This document shows, one piece after another, positions 1 to 7,700 of a stretch of DNA of 42,486 bases; positions within the stretch are counted from its first letter, which is position 1, and every line of letters begins with the position of its first letter. Under the pieces are notes generated by a model that was not told where the DNA came from, made no database searches, and worked only from the letters and a program-made list of their open reading frames with translations. Source of the stretch: JAYOEY01 sp038120295. Its GTDB lineage: Bacteria; Pseudomonadota; Alphaproteobacteria; MPNO01; UBA2964. Made by a program: the position numbers and the translations under genes. The DNA lies in contig JAYOLL010000029.1 in assembly GCA_038120295.1 (NCBI GenBank), forward strand, positions 1 to 42,486, written 5' to 3'.

Positions 1-105
1 GACAACACTAAAGCGCTGGGTGAGGCGTTCGGGCTGGAATCGGTAACGGCGATGGCGAAGCCCATCGAATTACCAAAACTCGAAAAGTTTCTGGATGCTG
101 CCTGA
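1..105 (+). CDS. Response-regulator receiver domain, C-terminal end (partial)
   Basis: Only the last 34 codons lie in the window, read in the frame that opens at base 1 and stops at TGA 103-105. The peptide ends A-M-A-K-P-I-E-L-P followed by a short amphipathic helix. This is the usual end of a CheY-like receiver domain, where the invariant Lys-Pro after beta-5 helps sense phosphorylation and the last helix closes the fold. No output domain follows, so it is either a stand-alone receiver or a protein ending in one. The family call rests on a short tail and is tentative. The gene is transcribed toward the tRNA on the opposite strand. Confidence 0.45.
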   Translation, partial: DNTKALGEAFGLESVTAMAKPIELPKLEKFLDAA

Positions 106-173
106 GTCCGTCGCGATATGGAGCGGCGGTTCTTCGGACGGGCGCACGCGCTAAATTCGATTTACAGACAGGC

Positions 174-247
174 TGGAGCGGGTGAAGGGAATCGAACCCT
201 CGTCACTTGCTTGGGAAGCAAGAGCTCTACCATTGAGCTACACCCGC
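174..247 (-). tRNA. tRNA-Gly (anticodon CCC)
   Basis: Read on the minus strand, the sequence folds as a complete cloverleaf. The acceptor strands GCGGGTG and CACCCGC pair over 7 bp, the anticodon stem CTTGC/GCAAG pairs fully, and the loop TTCCCAA puts CCC at the anticodon (plus-strand 213-215), decoding GGG glycine codons. The T arm has the usual GGTTCGATTCC core. The discriminator T and the terminal CCA (plus-strand 174-177) are encoded. A strong promoter lies upstream at 292-320. A selenocysteine or suppressor tRNA is excluded by the ordinary 7-bp acceptor and the CCC anticodon. Confidence 0.97.
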
Positions 248-291
248 GGAGGCTGCGCCGGAAAGCCGTTGGGGGACTTCCCGCGCGCCGG

Positions 292-320
292 ATTATATCG
301 GTCCCGAACGGTGCCGCAAG
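292..320 (-). promoter_or_regulatory. Sigma-70-type promoter of tRNA-Gly
   Basis: On the minus strand a CTTGCG box (315-320) is separated by exactly 17 bases from a perfect TATAAT (292-297). The -10 lies about 45 bases before the tRNA 5' end, leaving a leader of roughly 38 bases to be processed. This is the best promoter match in the window, and its -35 follows the CTTGC pattern seen before several other genes here. Confidence 0.7.
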
Positions 321-390
321 CACGTCTCTTGCATGACGACGGGTTTTGCATAGGCTCGAGGTTCGAAAGATATCACGAGGAAACTGCACC

Positions 391-819
391 ATGCCCGGTG
401 AAACCATCACGATCACAGGCGAACTCGCCACTGGCGTGGGCCAGGCGACAGGATTTACCCAGCTGGACTGGGCCCGTGCTGCCTTTATGGAAAAGTTGGG
501 CATCGATCCGTATCCAGGCACGGTAAACCTGTTGGTTCGACAGCCTGCCGAACTCGACAGCTGGAAAAAGGTGTGTCGAAGTCCCGCGACGATCATTCGT
601 CCGCCAAGAACGGACTGGTGCGACGCAAAATGCTACCGGGCGCGCATTGTTCCGAAAAATTCTTCCCAGATCGATGCAGCGATCGTGCTTCCGGATTTAG
701 AAGGTTACGCCGATAACCAGATTGAACTGATTGCGCCTGTTGCGGTCCGCGACACACTTAAACTCAGCGATGGCGATGCTGTCGTAATCGAGGTCGACAT
801 TCAGGAAGACGAAAAATGA
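391..819 (+). CDS. DUF120 / archaeal CTP-dependent riboflavin kinase-like protein
   Basis: This 142-residue protein resembles archaeal RibK (DUF120), a small barrel that uses CTP to phosphorylate riboflavin. Visible family blocks are the N-terminal G-E-L-A-T-G-V-G strand, the segment L-G-I-D-P-Y-P-G-T-V-N in the first third, and a C-terminal block with L-I-A-P, L-R-type and S-D-G-D-A-V motifs. Compared with my recollection of the archaeal consensus, the glycine-rich nucleotide loop is altered (G-V-G-Q-A) and the Pro-Glu-Arg-Thr-His segment reads P-D-L-E-G-Y, so riboflavin kinase activity is doubtful. ATG 391 is preceded by GAGGA at 377-381, which favours it over an upstream ATG at 346. Its stop overlaps the next start (ATGA, 816-819), so it is probably translated together with the enolase-family gene. 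Family placement is fairly sure; the substrate is unknown. Confidence 0.8.
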   Translation: MPGETITITGELATGVGQATGFTQLDWARAAFMEKLGIDPYPGTVNLLVRQPAELDSWKKVCRSPATIIRPPRTDWCDAKCYRARIVPKNSSQIDAAIVLPDLEGYADNQIELIAPVAVRDTLKLSDGDAVVIEVDIQEDEK

Positions 820-1916
820 GCCGAGCCAGCCAAGCCGCCATAACTCAGGCGAAAGCCGAACTCTGGAGATTCCCGCTGGCCGGAGCGACAGGCGGTTCCG
901 GTATTACGGCGGTCGATGTCATCGTCGTCGAACTTGAGGATGCGCTGGGTCGCATCGGCACCGGTTTCTCCTACGTTCTCGGCGCCAGCGGACGCACTGT
1001 TCGGATGTGCGCGGCCGATATGCTGGAACGATTCGTGCTCGATTCGGAATGGGCCTCGCCACCGGCGCTCTGGCGTCGCCTTGCATCGTCTCTCAACAGA
1101 ACCGGCCGAGGGACGGGCTATCTCGCCATTGCAGCGATCGATCTCGCGTCGTGGGATCTCTGGTCGAAACAGCATGAGATGCCGCTATACCTCGCCCTGG
1201 GTGGGGAGAGCCGCTCGGTTCCCGTATACGGCAGCGGCGGGTTTGGTCCTGCACAGGCCCCTGATGCCGCGGTCCAGAGGGCGCTGGAATATGTGCGGAT
1301 GGGGTGCTCGGCGGTAAAATTGCGGTTCGCCGGGAATTCGGACGATATCGTTCGGCTTCATGCGGTCGCTGAAGCGTTGCCGGAGAATGTCAGGATCATG
1401 GGCGACCTCAATGAAAAATGCGATCTGGCGACCGCCAGATGGTTCGCCAATGAATGCGCCGACTATAACCTGTACTGGCTTGAGGAACCCTTGCCCGCTG
1501 ACGATGTCGCCGGATACGCGGCGCTTGCAGCGCATTCGCCGGTGCCCATTGCGACGGGGGAGCATCACCAGGGACTCGTTGAACTGGGGCCATTTTTCGA
1601 CTCGCGTTCCTGTGCGGTGGTGCAACCGGATCTCGCCATGACCGGCGGTTTGACTGAAGCGATGCGGGTGGCGACGGTTGCCGGTCATTTCGGGGTTTCG
1701 GTCGCGCCGCACTTCCTGCCCGCCCTGTTCGTGCATCTGGCCTGCGCGTCGCCCGCGGTACGCTGGCTTGAACATTTTCCACTTCTTGAACCGTTGTTCG
1801 ACGAACCTGTGCAGATGGATGGAAATGGCGAAATGAAGCCGCCGGAGACACCGGGGCATGGATTGAACTGGGCGCCGGGCGCTCGTGATGAATTCTTCGT
1901 TTCGATGGACTCGTGA
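816..1916 (+). CDS. Enolase-superfamily protein (mandelate racemase/muconate lactonizing type)
   Basis: A 366-residue enzyme with the N-terminal capping domain (about 1-130) and a TIM-like barrel. Members abstract the proton alpha to a carboxylate using Mg2+. Probable metal ligands are Asp197 in G-D-L-N, Glu223 or Glu224 in W-L-E-E-P, and Glu249 in T-G-E-H. The Asp272/His299 pair (Q-P-D-L and A-P-H-F) matches the general-base dyad of the mandelate racemase subgroup. The usual Lys-x-Lys on beta-2 reads K168-L-R170, so the second lysine is arginine, which points to acid-sugar dehydratase or racemase chemistry of unassigned specificity. It overlaps the DUF120 gene by 4 bases. Superfamily is secure; the substrate cannot be told. 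Confidence 0.9.
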   Translation: MSRASQAAITQAKAELWRFPLAGATGGSGITAVDVIVVELEDALGRIGTGFSYVLGASGRTVRMCAADMLERFVLDSEWASPPALWRRLASSLNRTGRGTGYLAIAAIDLASWDLWSKQHEMPLYLALGGESRSVPVYGSGGFGPAQAPDAAVQRALEYVRMGCSAVKLRFAGNSDDIVRLHAVAEALPENVRIMGDLNEKCDLATARWFANECADYNLYWLEEPLPADDVAGYAALAAHSPVPIATGEHHQGLVELGPFFDSRSCAVVQPDLAMTGGLTEAMRVATVAGHFGVSVAPHFLPALFVHLACASPAVRWLEHFPLLEPLFDEPVQMDGNGEMKPPETPGHGLNWAPGARDEFFVSMDS

Positions 1917-1988
1917 TTAAACGGTCTTGAGGCATCAGGAGATTTTAACCGTGAATCAAGCGCTTACTCGCGGATTTGCTCGTTAATT

Positions 1989-2017
1989 CTTGCTTTATAG
2001 TTAACTGTCAGGATAGT
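1989..2017 (+). promoter_or_regulatory. Candidate promoter for the lmdC-bactofilin operon
   Basis: CTTGCT (1989-1994), 17 bases, then GATAGT (2012-2017), about 105 bases before the start of the M23 peptidase gene. The surrounding 206-base gap (1917-2122) is more AT-rich than its neighbours and holds no ORF or clear hairpin terminator. The -10 matches 4 of 6 consensus bases. Confidence 0.4.
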
Positions 2018-2122
2018 TTACGCTCCGATTTGGGAGGGCAAAGTTCGCATAACAGCGCCGAAGTCGGACAGGGTGCCGAACGACGTTGTTTGTCTTGTGT
2101 GCGAAAGGGAACGGACCGGTAG

Positions 2123-3400
2123 ATGCGTATTTTCGAGGCGATCGCGCGAGCGACCGACCCCCGTGAGATTGTCCTGTATGGCGGCGGAAACGTTCGTCAT
2201 CTCCGCATAGCCCGATGGGTCCAGATACCCGGAGTTCTGGCGGTGGTAGCGACAGTAGGCTGGTTTGCCAATGTTACGGTCGTCTATTTCGGTTTCGACA
2301 AGATCATTCAGGCGAAGAACGAAGAAATCGCCAGGGTGATCGAGGAAAACACCGCGCTGTCGAGCCGGGTTTCCAACATGCGAAGCGACATTACTGATGT
2401 CGCGGGCACGCTCAAGAAAAGCCATCATAACCTTGTCGGTCTGATCAATCAGAACGATACCTATCGGGCGGAAATAGAAAATCTCAAGAAGGCCATTGGG
2501 GTTTCCGAGGGAAAGCGCGGCGAGCAGCTGCGCCGTCAGGCCGCCCTGACGGCCAAGGTGGAAGGGCTCGAGAAACAGCTGGAGAAATCGGAAAAATCCT
2601 CGCAGCGGGTTTCGCAAAATCTGGAAGAGACAAAATCCCAGCTGACCACTGCGCTCGTCGATCGGGGGGCGTTTGCCAGTGCGCGCGACTGGCTGGAAAA
2701 GCGGGTCGAACGGCTGGAGCAACGGATTGTGTTCCTGCGGCAGACGCAAAAACGGGCCTTGGCCAAGGTCAATACCCGAACGCTCAGGGACATTGAAAAG
2801 ATCGAGGGCATTATCAAGTCCGTCGGGCTCGATCCGGTCGACCTGCTTCGCGCCCATAATCCTGACGAATACGCGGCTGGAGGCCCGTTCGTACCCGAGG
2901 GGGAGGCGACGGCTTCGCTTGAAGACGAGGATGCCCTGCTCGAAAAGCATATGGCGCACTGGCAGCAGCTTCAGGATGTCCTCACGCGCTTGCCCCTGAT
3001 CGCGCCGATGGATCATTATCGCCTTTCCAGCGGTTTCGGTCGCCGCCGCGACCCGGTTAATAAAAAATGGGCGCGGCACGAAGGTATCGACCTGGCTGCG
3101 AAATTGCGCGCCCCGGTACTTGCGACGGCGGAGGGGAAAGTTTCCTTCAGTGGCTGGCAAGGCCGGTACGGTCGGCTCGTTGAAATCGATCATGGTGGGG
3201 GCATCAAGACCCGCTACGGACATTTGCGCCGGACGCTGGTGAAGAAGGGACAAACTGTCCAGCTGGGCGATAAGATCGGCCAGCTCGGTTCGTCCGGACG
3301 CAGCACTGGACCGCATGTACACTACGAAGTCATCGTGGATGGAAAGAAGGTAGACCCTGAGAGGTTTATCAAGGCAGGGAAGAATGTTTTCAAAGGATAA
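2123..3400 (+). CDS. lmdC: Membrane-anchored M23 (LytM) peptidoglycan endopeptidase, LmdC-like
   Basis: This 425-residue protein should cut peptide cross-links of murein in the periplasm. It has a cytoplasmic N-terminus of about 32 residues, one membrane segment (about 33-56), a long coiled coil (about 58-215), and a C-terminal M23 domain. The zinc and catalytic motifs are complete: H-E-G-I-D near residue 320, R-Y-G-H near 365, and H-V-H near 397. An intact site means an active enzyme rather than an EnvC/NlpD-like activator. The bactofilin gene starts inside its last codons. In stalked or curved alphaproteobacteria, bactofilin BacA and the M23 enzyme LmdC form a module that localises wall remodelling; the same role here is inference. 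A ribosome site AGGGA lies 12 bases before the ATG. Confidence 0.88.
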   Translation: MRIFEAIARATDPREIVLYGGGNVRHLRIARWVQIPGVLAVVATVGWFANVTVVYFGFDKIIQAKNEEIARVIEENTALSSRVSNMRSDITDVAGTLKKSHHNLVGLINQNDTYRAEIENLKKAIGVSEGKRGEQLRRQAALTAKVEGLEKQLEKSEKSSQRVSQNLEETKSQLTTALVDRGAFASARDWLEKRVERLEQRIVFLRQTQKRALAKVNTRTLRDIEKIEGIIKSVGLDPVDLLRAHNPDEYAAGGPFVPEGEATASLEDEDALLEKHMAHWQQLQDVLTRLPLIAPMDHYRLSSGFGRRRDPVNKKWARHEGIDLAAKLRAPVLATAEGKVSFSGWQGRYGRLVEIDHGGGIKTRYGHLRRTLVKKGQTVQLGDKIGQLGSSGRSTGPHVHYEVIVDGKKVDPERFIKAGKNVFKG

Positions 3401-3797
3401 GAAGGACGGCAAACGCAAGGCGGGCGCGCCGACCATTATCAGCGAAGGGCTGACTGTAACCGGTAATCTCGATGGCGAAGGCGATGTGCAGGTCGACAGT
3501 GTCGTCGACGGGGATGTCAAGAGCGTGCGTCTCAGCATCGGACAGAACGGCAGGATCGTTGGTGCGGTCCACGCTGAGAAGCTCCTGGTTCGCGGGAGGA
3601 TCGACGGGCAGATCCACGCGCAGGAAGTCACGCTGACGCGGAGCGCCAGGGTCAAGGGCGATATTCACCATGACACGCTCAGTATCGAGCCCGGCGCCCA
3701 GCTTGACGGCCATTGCCGCCGTCTGAATGCCGTCGAGGAAGGCGATTCTGCGAACATCAACCTCGTGGTTAGCGACGGAAAGCCAACCGGCGCCTGA
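3384..3797 (+). CDS. bacA: Bactofilin (BacA-like cytoskeletal protein)
   Basis: A 137-residue bactofilin. The central region (about residues 17-118) shows the repeated short beta-strands with regular Gly, Val and Ile spacing that build the right-handed beta-helix of these filament proteins (T-V-T-G-N-L, V-V-D-G-D-V, I-D-G-Q-I). It is flanked by a basic N-terminal tail (K-D-K-K-D-G-K-R-K) that could bind the membrane and a short disordered C-terminus. It overlaps the M23 peptidase by 17 bases, with a GGGAAG-type ribosome site inside that gene, so the two are co-expressed. Bactofilins polymerise without nucleotide and recruit wall enzymes, and the neighbour is the likely client. The unrelated bacitracin-resistance gene with the same symbol is not meant. 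Confidence 0.92.
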   Translation: MFSKDKKDGKRKAGAPTIISEGLTVTGNLDGEGDVQVDSVVDGDVKSVRLSIGQNGRIVGAVHAEKLLVRGRIDGQIHAQEVTLTRSARVKGDIHHDTLSIEPGAQLDGHCRRLNAVEEGDSANINLVVSDGKPTGA

Positions 3798-3822
3798 TCC
3801 CGGAGATTTCGCCGGGATTTCC

Positions 3823-4809
3823 CTATACGGAGGCGGACAAAGCCTCCCGCATGATTGAGGCATCGACATTGCCGCCGGACATCACAACGACAGTCGTTCT
3901 GTCCCGACAATCCACTGAACTATCGAGTACGGCCCCCAGTGCGATGGCGCCGCCCGGCTCTGCGACCAGCTTCAGATGGCGAAACGCAAAAGCCATGGCG
4001 CGATAAGTCGTCTCGTCGGGCACCGCAATACCGCCGGCGAGCAGGTCGCTGTTTATCGAAAACGTAAGCTCGCCGGGCGTCGGGACAAGAAGCGCGTCGC
4101 AGATCGATTCCGCTGCGATGTCGACGCTTTGGCGGCTTCCGGCTGCGAGTGACCTGCCCGTGTCGTCGTACCCCTCGGGTTCGACGGCGAATATCCGGCA
4201 GTCGGGAAACCGCGCTTTGATGGCGGTTGCGATCCCGGCAATCAGCCCGCCCCCGCTGCATGGCACGAGCACCTGATCGGGTGTTGCGCCGGCCAGCGCG
4301 AGGTCTTCCGCAATCTCAAGCCCGACAGTACCCTGTCCCGCGATGGTCAAAGCGTGATCGAAAGGCGGCACCAGCGTCGCGCCGCTGCTTTCCATCAGTT
4401 CCCGCGCAATGTCCTCGCGAGACTCCTCTTTTCGGTCGTAAAGGACGATCTCCGCACCGAATGACCGCGTCGCCTCGACCTTGATCGCGGGGGCGTCGCG
4501 CGGCATGACGATGGTCGCCGCTGCTGCGAAATGGCGGGATACGGCGGCTACGGCCTGAGCGTGATTGCCCGATGAAAAAGCGACAATGCCGCGGCGGCGT
4601 TCTTCTTCCGACAGACGGCTGATGAAGTTGAAGGCGCCGCGAAACTTGAAAGACCCCGTTACCTGCAGCATTTCGGGCTTAACGAGTATCCTGCCGCCCG
4701 TCAGTTCGCTCGCTGCGGCACATTCGAGCAAAGGCGTTCTGATTGCGTGACCGGAAAGTCGCGACGCGGCATCCACGATATCGGCGATTTCAGGATGATC
4801 GTTTATCAT
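3823..4809 (-). CDS. PLP-dependent threonine/serine dehydratase-family protein
   Basis: A 328-residue fold-type II PLP enzyme. The Schiff-base lysine is Lys55 in S-F-K-F-R-G. The substrate loop S-S-G-N-H-A-Q is at 79-85 and the phosphate-binding S-G-G-G at 185-188, and S-G-G-N occurs near the C-terminus. There is no C-terminal ACT domain, so it is not the feedback-regulated biosynthetic IlvA; it matches catabolic threonine dehydratase, serine racemase and 3-hydroxyaspartate dehydratase in length. Its start overlaps the stop of the upstream dehalogenase by 4 bases, so the two form one operon. No other beta-hydroxyaspartate-cycle gene (bhcA, bhcC or bhcD) is nearby, so that role is not supported. 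Exact substrate unresolved. Confidence 0.85.
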   Translation of the reverse strand: MINDHPEIADIVDAASRLSGHAIRTPLLECAAASELTGGRILVKPEMLQVTGSFKFRGAFNFISRLSEEERRRGIVAFSSGNHAQAVAAVSRHFAAAATIVMPRDAPAIKVEATRSFGAEIVLYDRKEESREDIARELMESSGATLVPPFDHALTIAGQGTVGLEIAEDLALAGATPDQVLVPCSGGGLIAGIATAIKARFPDCRIFAVEPEGYDDTGRSLAAGSRQSVDIAAESICDALLVPTPGELTFSINSDLLAGGIAVPDETTYRAMAFAFRHLKLVAEPGGAIALGAVLDSSVDCRDRTTVVVMSGGNVDASIMREALSASV

Positions 4810-5510
4810 GTTGATATATCCTTGCCTGCCGCCAGCAAGGAAGGAATCTCGTTGAGCGATTCTACAGTGACGGATGGGGAAAAAGGCAGCCGGTCGACCG
4901 GCGCACCGGCGCGATTGACCCAGGCGGTGGGAAATCCGAAAGCGGCGGCGCCGGCGATATCCCAGCCGTTCGCTGACAGAAAAAGAATTTCCTCACGTTC
5001 GAACCCGCCGGCGTCGATCGCCGTCATATAGACGGAAGGGTGCGGCTTGTAGGTCTTGACGATTTCGGCGGATAGCAGGACGTCGAACCTGTCGCGAATA
5101 CCGGCGGCGGTGAGACCTTCCTCCAGCATTTCCGGAGCGCCGTTCGATAGCACCGCGAGAGCGAATCCGGAGTGGCGAAGGGTGTCGAGCGTCGATGGGG
5201 CCTCGCGATAGCAATCGAGTTTGCGATAACAGCCCATCAGTTCTTCTTCCAGGCTGTCTTCCGAGATACCAAGCGCTTCGCAGGCATACCCCAGCGCTTC
5301 CGCAGTGATCTGCCAGAAATCGATATGGTGCCCCATCAGACTTCGGAGCCAGCTGTATTCGAGCTGTTTGCGGCGCCACAGATCCGACAGAGGGCCCGCC
5401 TTGGCGCCGAGCCGCTCCCGGTGTTCTTCCACTGCTGCATTGAAATCGAGAAGCGTGCCGTAAACGTCGAACACGCAGGCGCGAACCTGGGCGAAACGTT
5501 CGTCTTTCAT
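4806..5510 (-). CDS. (S)-2-haloacid dehalogenase type II, HAD superfamily
   Basis: A 234-residue HAD hydrolase that looks like L-2-haloacid dehalogenase, which converts (S)-2-haloacids to (R)-2-hydroxyacids through an aspartyl ester. The nucleophile is Asp15 in F-D-V-Y-G-T with Thr19. An arginine occurs in the cap region (W-R-R-K, about 45-48), Ser122-Asn123 in L-S-N-G, Lys155 before P-H-P, Tyr161, and the final motif S179-A-N181-G-W-D184. These correspond one for one to the catalytic set I know for this family. It is the first gene of a two-gene minus-strand operon with the PLP dehydratase (4-base overlap). Some members act on other 2-substituted acids, so the physiological substrate is open. 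Confidence 0.88.
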   Translation of the reverse strand: MKDERFAQVRACVFDVYGTLLDFNAAVEEHRERLGAKAGPLSDLWRRKQLEYSWLRSLMGHHIDFWQITAEALGYACEALGISEDSLEEELMGCYRKLDCYREAPSTLDTLRHSGFALAVLSNGAPEMLEEGLTAAGIRDRFDVLLSAEIVKTYKPHPSVYMTAIDAGGFEREEILFLSANGWDIAGAAAFGFPTAWVNRAGAPVDRLPFSPSVTVESLNEIPSLLAAGKDIST

Positions 5511-5535
5511 ACCTATTCCCTGACAGTAAAGTGCG

Positions 5536-7545
5536 CTATCGCCGGAGATCCTGCGTCAGTGTGACGGTGACTTTGCCGGGCGGCAAGCGAAGCCGGTATA
5601 CTTGGAGGTTGCCGAGAACGCGTTGAACGTAATTGCGCGTTTCGTTGAACGGGATCAGCTCTATCCAGTCGACAGGGTCCATGCCGGTATCGCGCGGATC
5701 GCCGTTACGCCTGATCCAGCGGCCTACATTGTACGGCCCGGCATTATAGCTCGCGATCGACAACACGTACGAACCGTCGAACCGTTCCAGCATTTCCTTA
5801 AGATAAGCCCTCCCAAGCCGTACATTATATGATGGGTCGGAAGTCAGCCTGTTTCGCGAGTAGCGGAGCCGGAGCCGGCGAGCGACGCCGCGCGCAGTAG
5901 AAGGCATAAGCTGCATGATGCCCCTTGCGCCGGCATGGCTGATCGCTCTCCGGTCGAAATTGCTTTCCTGGCGCGAGAGAGCAAGCAGCAATGCCTTTTC
6001 AGGTTTTCCATCCGGCATTGGAACAAGAGGATAACCGTGGTCAAGCATCACGATTCCGCGCCTGTGCGCGCGTCGGGAGATCCAGACGCCAAGGTCGGGA
6101 CGACCGATTTCCCGCGCGAGATTCCCGATCAGAGCATGGTCCTTATGGGTTTCCGCCAGTTCGCTCAGGCGCAGCATAAACGGACTCAACCGCTTGTACT
6201 GGCCGGCCTGGTCCAGAATCAGAACAGCCTGGACCAGTTCTTTTTTCCGGAACGCGGTCTCTTCAGCCGTGCTCGGCGGGGGCGCAGCGGCAGTCAGGCG
6301 AGCCGGCTGGCCAAGCGCCAGCGACGCAAGCTGCCCGTGATAGGTCGTCGGGTGCAGGGCCGAGCGGTGAAACCAGATAGCGGCCACGCGGGAGCGCTTT
6401 GAAGCTCGCGCCGCGCGGCCTGCCCAGTACGCGGCGCGCGCGCGGCTGACGGGAAAGCGAACCACCCCGTACAGCTTTTCGAAACGTCTGAAAGCCTCGT
6501 CGTGTTCATTCAGAAACCGCAGGGCTACCCAGCCTGCCAGCCATTCGGCTTCGGCGTACTGAGCCCGAAAGCCAATCGGCACGTTATGGTCCTTAATAAC
6601 CCGCCAGGCGTCGGTAACCCGTCCCTTGCCGAGCAGACGCCGCGCCAGCCTCAGGCGTTCGTCGACCCAGATTTCCGGGCGGTGCAAATTTGTGTCTGGC
6701 CCGGGCAGGATGGCTAGGGCGTCGTCGTCTCGTCCTTTTCTCACGCGCCAGCGAAACCGCTCAAATAGAAGGCCCTGGTCCGACTGGAGTTTCCTTGGGA
6801 CCTGGCTTAGTGCCCCGTCGACTCCCCCTCTGGAACGCCGTAGCTTGATGCGCGCCGTAGCCAGCGCCCGCAGGTCGCGCGATACGTATTGAAGGCTCGC
6901 CTGAGCTGCGCGGGTGCGGCCGCGCCACAATAGATTATCGACCCGCGCCCAGCGATCGGCGGGAGTAATCAGGTTTCCGTGTTTTCGAAGAAAGGCGCCG
7001 GTGCGGCGCCGGTCGAAACGTCCCCCAAGCCAGGCGCGGAGGATCCATCTTCGTCCTTCAAGAGGTTCGCCCGTCGCTATCAGAGCCTCCCCGAGGGCTG
7101 TCATGCCGTGTCCGGTCAGTGGCGGGAGGTCCCGAAACCACCGGATCATGGCCAGGGCAGAAACGGATTCATCGATCGCCCGTTCAGCGGAACGCCGCAG
7201 GCTCCGCTGACGCGGCCAGTCGGGATTCGCTCGAATAAACGACGAAATTTCGTCGAAGTCGGCGGCGTTCACGCGCTGCGTGTATTCCATCCACTGGAGG
7301 ATCTTTTGCGGAAGCGCGTGACCGGTCTGTCTGATGCGCCGTTGTGCCTGAGACCAGTTTCCTTTTTCAGCCAGGCGCAAGGCTTCGAGAAAGTGAGTCT
7401 GATCGCCCGACGACAGAAGATATCCGGATGGCGCCGGTTCGCTGGAGGCCTTCAGGGGCAGGGCGATACCGACCGCAAGCGCCAGGTACAGCGGCACGAT
7501 GTGCGTCAGCCAATTCCGTCCCGTTCGGTCGCCGGCGTTTATCAA
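5536..7545 (-). CDS. slt: Soluble lytic murein transglycosylase (GH23, Slt type)
   Basis: A 669-residue periplasmic enzyme that cleaves the MurNAc-GlcNAc bond with formation of 1,6-anhydroMurNAc. An export signal spans about residues 1-36, a long alpha-helical superhelix fills the middle, and the SLT domain is C-terminal (about 500-640). Its motifs are S-R-Q-E-S with the catalytic Glu, G-I-M-Q-L-M-P, S-Y-N-A-G and E-T-R-N-Y-V. The start is TTG at 7543-7545, supported by GGAGG six bases upstream (plus-strand 7552-7556). It lies divergent to dapA. It may recycle or remodel wall together with the M23 enzyme about 2 kb away, but nothing shows co-regulation. Confidence 0.9.
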   Translation of the reverse strand: MINAGDRTGRNWLTHIVPLYLALAVGIALPLKASSEPAPSGYLLSSGDQTHFLEALRLAEKGNWSQAQRRIRQTGHALPQKILQWMEYTQRVNAADFDEISSFIRANPDWPRQRSLRRSAERAIDESVSALAMIRWFRDLPPLTGHGMTALGEALIATGEPLEGRRWILRAWLGGRFDRRRTGAFLRKHGNLITPADRWARVDNLLWRGRTRAAQASLQYVSRDLRALATARIKLRRSRGGVDGALSQVPRKLQSDQGLLFERFRWRVRKGRDDDALAILPGPDTNLHRPEIWVDERLRLARRLLGKGRVTDAWRVIKDHNVPIGFRAQYAEAEWLAGWVALRFLNEHDEAFRRFEKLYGVVRFPVSRARAAYWAGRAARASKRSRVAAIWFHRSALHPTTYHGQLASLALGQPARLTAAAPPPSTAEETAFRKKELVQAVLILDQAGQYKRLSPFMLRLSELAETHKDHALIGNLAREIGRPDLGVWISRRAHRRGIVMLDHGYPLVPMPDGKPEKALLLALSRQESNFDRRAISHAGARGIMQLMPSTARGVARRLRLRYSRNRLTSDPSYNVRLGRAYLKEMLERFDGSYVLSIASYNAGPYNVGRWIRRNGDPRDTGMDPVDWIELIPFNETRNYVQRVLGNLQVYRLRLPPGKVTVTLTQDLRR

Positions 7546-7610
7546 TAAGGTCCTCCGCTGCCGGATGGTAAAGCGGGCTGACCCTGCACGCCACAGGCCT
7601 GGAGCATTCT

Positions 7611-7639
7611 CTTGCGGTCCGCCATGCCTGCGGTTTAAG
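7611..7639 (+). promoter_or_regulatory. Candidate promoter of dapA
   Basis: CTTGCG (7611-7616), 17 bases, then TTTAAG (7634-7639, 4 of 6 consensus bases), about 60 bases before the dapA ATG. It sits in the 155-base divergent gap between slt and dapA, which otherwise holds no ORF. The -35 is identical to that of the tRNA-Gly promoter. Confidence 0.4.
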
Positions 7640-7700
7640 TTACGCCGCCTATTGTAACGGGCATTTCGGCGAAAGAATCCGGCATATTCGGGAGGCGGCC

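Noticed and set aside
2018..3655. 545-codon minus-strand frame opposite the M23 peptidase and bactofilin
   Set aside because: Both plus-strand genes have complete domains and ribosome sites; this frame has no domain and overlaps them fully.
3823..4809. Beta-hydroxyaspartate dehydratase (bhcB) of the glyoxylate cycle
   Set aside because: The fold fits but none of the other cycle genes is adjacent, so only the general family was called.
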